In this document: positions 5,103 through 6,638 of the stretch, in pieces
Layout of the letters: each line of letters begins with the position of its first letter
Position numbering within the stretch: position 1 is the stretch's first letter
NCBI GenBank assembly: GCA_023430285.1
Contig: JAEZAV010000146.1
Span: 1 to 6,638, forward strand
DNA length: 6,638 nt
DNA from: Methanobacteriota archaeon
GTDB taxonomy: Archaea > Methanobacteriota > Methanobacteria > Methanobacteriales > Methanobacteriaceae
Direction: 5' to 3'
The notes under the pieces: model-generated
Database searches by the model: none
Told to the model about the DNA's origin: nothing
Seen by the model: the letters and a program-made list of their open reading frames with translations, nothing else
Program-made: the position numbers and the translations under genes

Positions 5103-6344
5103 TCATCGGCCGAACATGCGGGGAACTCTTTTTTTCCAAGCTGTGGGAAGAACAATATCGATGGCATCATCAACTGTTATGATACCCCTTAATTTGGTTT
5201 CGTCCTCAACCACAGGAAGTGCTAGGAGATTGTACTTGGCAATTGTTTGTGCAACTTCATGCTGATCTTCCAGTACATCTGCCTTAATAATATGAGTGTG
5301 CATTATTTCTGTAACCCTTGTTTCAGGATTTGAAAGTAGTATATCTCTCAAAGATAGAACACCTACCAAATCACCTTTCAATGAAATAACGTAGACATAA
5401 TAAATGGTTTCAACATCGGCAGCCATTTTTCTCAGGGATTCTAAAACTTCTTTAACAGTTAGACCCTGATTAACATAGGCAAATTCCGTTGTCATTATAC
5501 CTCCCGCAGTGTTTTCAGGGTATCTGAGTAGTTTTCGCAGATCGTTGGATTCTTCAGGTTCCATCAAGTCTAAAAGTTCTTCTGCTTTTTCTTCAGGAAG
5601 ATCAGCAAGCACGTCTGCTGCATCGTCGGGTGACATCTCATCCAAAATCTCTGCTGCCCTCTGACTGTCCATTCCCTCCAAAATAGATACCTGTCTTTCT
5701 GGAGATACTTCTTCCAGCGTATCTGCGGCAGATTCATCATCTAATGAGTTTAAAATATTTAATGATTCATTTAGCCCAAGTTGATCGACTATTTCAGCCA
5801 TGTCTGCAGGGTGAAGTTTTTTTATTTTCTGTTTAGGAACCTTCAGTTTCACCTTGGAATAATCGCTCTCAACAGGATCAATATCCCTCCAAGAAATGAG
5901 ATCTTCGGTCGAAGTGATTCCCAAAGATTTAACAATACGATTAAGACCTAATCTCCTTAAAATACCATTAACTCCTATATCAACACCAATTACGTGGTAA
6001 TGTCCATTAGTAGGCGATATTTTAATATCGTTAACTCTTCTTATTTTTTTACCCTCAATATCAACTACTTGTCTATCCATTACATCTTTCAAAAGTAGCA
6101 CATCATGCTTTTGAATTTCGTAATCCTTAATTTCGTCTAATGGACAGTTAAGCTTCACTTCCTTTCCAATTTTTTCTATACATCTCCAGGAAATATTTTT
6201 AATTTTTTTTCCTGAGACAGTTATTTCTAAAGCCTTTAGTATTGGATAGGAATGATCAGAAGAAACTACCACATCTTTCAATTTACCAATCTGTTCTCCA
6301 GATGGAGATAATACGGGTTTTTTAATGAAATCACTTAAATACAA
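5103..6344 (-). CDS. PRC-barrel / MgtE N-domain / CBS-pair protein, soluble magnesium-sensor-like
   Basis: This 413-residue cytoplasmic protein has four modules. A PRC-barrel opens it (about 1-80; YLSDFIKKPVLSPSGEQIGK). A second PRC-like barrel follows (about 82-158; VVDIEGKKIRRVNDI). Next is an MgtE N-terminal superhelix (about 177-275; HPADMAEIVDQLG and DDAADVLADLPEEKAEELL). A CBS pair (about 280-400; YPENTAGGIMTTEF, then VTEIMHTHII) completes it. In MgtE channels the N domain and CBS pair bind Mg2+ and gate the pore. Here the plug helix and membrane domain are absent and the chain ends in a short basic tail (WKKRVPRMFGR). It probably senses Mg2+ (CBS pairs may also bind nucleotides) and acts on the adjacent transporter. 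The start is TTG at 6342-6344, supported by a near-perfect AGGAGGTGA site (plus-strand 6349-6357) and by homologues starting MYLSD. Confidence 0.88.
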   Translation of the reverse strand: MYLSDFIKKPVLSPSGEQIGKLKDVVVSSDHSYPILKALEITVSGKKIKNISWRCIEKIGKEVKLNCPLDEIKDYEIQKHDVLLLKDVMDRQVVDIEGKKIRRVNDIKISPTNGHYHVIGVDIGVNGILRRLGLNRIVKSLGITSTEDLISWRDIDPVESDYSKVKLKVPKQKIKKLHPADMAEIVDQLGLNESLNILNSLDDESAADTLEEVSPERQVSILEGMDSQRAAEILDEMSPDDAADVLADLPEEKAEELLDLMEPEESNDLRKLLRYPENTAGGIMTTEFAYVNQGLTVKEVLESLRKMAADVETIYYVYVISLKGDLVGVLSLRDILLSNPETRVTEIMHTHIIKADVLEDQHEVAQTIAKYNLLALPVVEDETKLRGIITVDDAIDIVLPTAWKKRVPRMFGR

Positions 6345-6348
6345 GTTC

Positions 6349-6357
6349 TCACCTCCT
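6349..6357 (-). promoter_or_regulatory. Strong ribosome binding site that fixes a TTG start
   Basis: On the minus strand the sequence reads AGGAGGTGA then GAAC then TTG. This is full complementarity to the usual archaeal 16S 3' end and compensates for the weak start codon of the PRC/MgtE_N/CBS gene. No ATG or GTG in frame lies nearby that would fit better. Confidence 0.75.
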
Positions 6358-6381
6358 GAATTGTGGTTAAATAATTTGAAG

Positions 6382-6638
6382 TTATAAAACTGGAATCACA
6401 TCTTCCTTTACACGCTCTAACACTATCATTTCAGTTAAATCTTCGACTCCATCAATAGAGCGAATTTTAACGTTCATTATCTCATTGAGTTCTTCAATAC
6501 CATGAGCCCAAGCTTTTATTAAAATATCATATTCTCCTGAAACTGTGTAAACTTCAGAGACTTCTTCGAGTTTAGAGAGTTCGTACTTCACATTTTCATG
6601 CTTTTCAGACTCGGTCTGTATGATTATTATTGCAGTTA
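6382..6638 (-). CDS. Lrp/AsnC-type RAM (ligand-binding) domain protein, 5' end outside the window
   Basis: The minus-strand frame is open from the window edge to a TAA at 6382-6384, giving about 85 residues: TAIIIIQTESEKHE, then KLEEVSEVYTVSGEYDILIKA and the ending VLERVKEDVIPVL. The alpha/beta pattern with VSGEYDILIKAWA and KIRSIDGVEDLTEMIVLE is typical of the RAM domain that binds amino acids and drives oligomer formation in Lrp/AsnC regulators. A GTG at 6591 could start a 69-residue form, but it would cut off the first beta strand, so the true start is upstream, possibly just past the edge, because stand-alone RAM proteins begin (M)VTAI. Whether a helix-turn-helix precedes it cannot be seen. 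It ends 37 bases before the PRC/MgtE_N/CBS gene and may be its operon leader. Confidence 0.82.
   Translation of the reverse strand, partial: TAIIIIQTESEKHENVKYELSKLEEVSEVYTVSGEYDILIKAWAHGIEELNEIMNVKIRSIDGVEDLTEMIVLERVKEDVIPVL

Noticed and set aside
4966..5265. 99-codon + strand frame across the transporter/CBS gene junction
   Set aside because: It is antisense to two strongly supported genes, and its sequence shows no family pattern.
1..6638. CRISPR array, insertion sequence, tRNA or rRNA
   Set aside because: I saw no regularly spaced repeats, no transposase or terminal inverted repeats with target duplications, and no tRNA cloverleaf or rRNA sequence on either strand.

Overview
The window looks like a low-GC archaeal chromosome, most likely a methanogen of the Methanobacteriales (Methanobacterium-like). 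The archaeal r-protein L21e, the RNA polymerase stalk subunit Rpo4/RpoF, a DUF655 protein and an archaeal RsmA/KsgA lie together, with GGAGGTGA-type ribosome binding sites and A/T-rich TATA elements. This assignment comes from gene content and sequence feel, not from a search.

Left part, + strand (1-3804): an archaeal translation/RNA-maintenance cluster. It opens with the last codons of a gene that is probably the tRNA pseudouridine synthase Pus10. A 282-base gap with inverted repeats and two candidate TATA boxes follows. Then come rpl21e, rpoF, a DUF655 helix-hairpin-helix protein, rsmA (ksgA), a carboxymuconolactone-decarboxylase-like (CMD-like) protein without the usual redox cysteines, an unrecognised 94-residue protein with a CxC/HxH motif, and a HemK2/Mtq2-type protein methyltransferase. 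rpl21e and rpoF lie almost end to end. The CMD-like gene and the 94-residue gene overlap by ATGA. DUF655 and rsmA each have their own upstream control-like sequence; the 73-base gap before DUF655 holds three separate palindromes around a TATA box.

Right part, - strand (3837-6638): a convergent three-gene group, read right to left. It starts with a small Lrp/AsnC-type RAM-domain protein whose 5' end is cut by the window edge. Next is a soluble protein made of two PRC-barrel-like domains, an MgtE N-terminal domain and a CBS pair. Nine bases on is an 11-helix Nramp-family transporter. The transporter has lost the signature metal-site residues: DPGN reads DAGG and MPH reads APW. That pattern fits the Nramp-related magnesium transporters (NRMT) better than the Mn/Fe transporters. 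The MgtE-type magnesium-sensing module beside it, with no MgtE channel domain, suggests a split sensor/transporter system for Mg2+. This is the most interesting proposal in the window and is inference from domains and adjacency.
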